DNA of 64,000 nt from Cephalopachus bancanus (taxonomy: Eukaryota; Chordata; Mammalia; Primates; Tarsiidae): positions 14,159,501 to 14,223,500 of the forward strand of contig JAPVLO010000001.1 in the NCBI GenBank assembly GCA_027257055.1. The letters run 5' to 3'. The position numbers were made by a program, and so were the translations under genes. The number at the start of each line of letters is the position of its first letter. Position 1 is the stretch's first letter. The notes beneath the pieces were generated by a model. That model saw nothing but the letters and a program-made list of their open reading frames with translations. It did no database searches and was not told the origin of the DNA. This document shows, one piece after another, positions 63,261 to 64,000 of the stretch.

Positions 63261-64000
63261 CAGCATAGTAAAATGCTCCATGGTGCCTTTAGAAGAATTC
63301 TGTTCTTCGGTAAAGATGGCTAATTCAGATTATTCCCGTATATAATGCCATCTGCATAGCCACGGGCTGTTTGTGCTATGATGACAAAGATCTTTGCAGA
63401 GATTCTCAGCAGGAGATGGCTGAGGGTGCCTAAGTCTCTCTGATGTCATAAATTACAGCACAAGCATTGGGATTTTTCTTATTTCCCACCTTGGGTCTGT
63501 TTCTATACGTTGTCAAGTAAAATGAAAAATCAGCACCTTCCGGTTAATTTGATTAGCATGGATCATCCAAAATTCCCTGCAGACTGACTTTCTATGGGTG
63601 ATTCGGAGGGCTTAGCAACAGTCATCGAATCAAGCAGAGACTTGGCAGTTGTCTGGAAGTCTGCAAGAGGCTGAGGCAGACCATACCGCACTCTGGGGCC
63701 TGGACTGCATGTGTGGTCTGGAACCTTGCGAGGTCCCCACGCCCCCGTGTGCTGCATGGTGCCTGACACTGCCATTACTCGGAGGCAGCACGGCCGGCCG
63801 TGGGGCCACACAGGACCAGTCACCGGGTTGTGATGGTCAGCTCACAGGCTGCCTTGTCATCCGGGGTAACCCTTGACCACTGATCAATAAGGTGGTAGGA
63901 ATGCCTGGTCGTGAGGATAAGAAAGAGTTCGGTGATGCCATTGACCATTTTCTGCAGGGTGAATTCCTAAAGACTCGACCCCATGTCTTTCTGAAAATGT
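63261..64000. other. Unique intronic sequence to the window end
   Basis: No exon or repeat recognised. Confidence 0.45.

Larger units (their letters stand above)
60360..64000 (+). other. COL4A2: COL4A2 intron 4, 5' part
   Basis: Begins gtaagtc. No acceptor followed by a Gly-X-Y reading frame is seen before the window ends, so the next exon lies to the right. It contains a Tigger-like transposon and an LTR-like retrocopy. Confidence 0.9.

Noticed and set aside
60360..64000. A further COL4A2 exon
   Set aside because: I looked for an acceptor followed by Gly-X-Y codons and found none.

Overview
The window is mammalian genomic DNA covering the 5' part of COL4A2, the gene for the collagen type IV alpha-2 chain, on the + strand. 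The call rests on three spliced coding segments that join in frame: 563-606, 729-783 and 60279-60359. Together they encode 60 residues: the initiator Met, a hydrophobic signal peptide and the cysteine-rich start of the 7S region ([18 protein letters not shown]), which I recognise as the alpha-2(IV) N-terminus. A GC- and CpG-dense block (about 1-1000) carries a noncoding first exon (ending at 240), exon 2 with the ATG, and exon 3. COL4A1 is normally head-to-head with COL4A2 and shares its promoter; it would lie left of base 1 and is not visible. No further exon is seen after 60359, so 60360-64000 is the start of the next intron.

Nearly everything else is intron 3 (784-60278). I see no other convincing protein-coding gene, tRNA, rRNA or CRISPR array. 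The many open frames come from the CpG island, Alus, dinucleotide repeats or a minisatellite. The intron holds about 39 Alu-type elements (dimers plus free left- and right-arm monomers), L1 3'-end pieces, MIRs, hAT-type remnants, two mariner-type transposase relics, a Tigger-like element just after exon 4, two unidentified short retroposon families, an LTR-like retrocopy, three long dinucleotide tracts and two minisatellites.

Alus show that this is a primate. They are not human AluS/AluY. They share unusual markers: 'cagcctgt' near the 5' end, 'acaataaatcaaaaaatta' at the arm junction, and a right arm ending 'gagactccaactc'. They also lack the right-arm signature I associate with lemur and galago Alus. 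A tarsier is my best but unproven guess.

The best candidates for something undescribed are structural. Three sequence blocks at 29.8-32.9 kb recur downstream in the same order but each inverted, and one pair preserves an Alu-empty site. A 27-bp minisatellite has alternating units and keeps a reading frame open. A young Alu subfamily has a tRNA T-arm-like B box. Several local duplications can be dated by nested insertions. I found no novel gene system.
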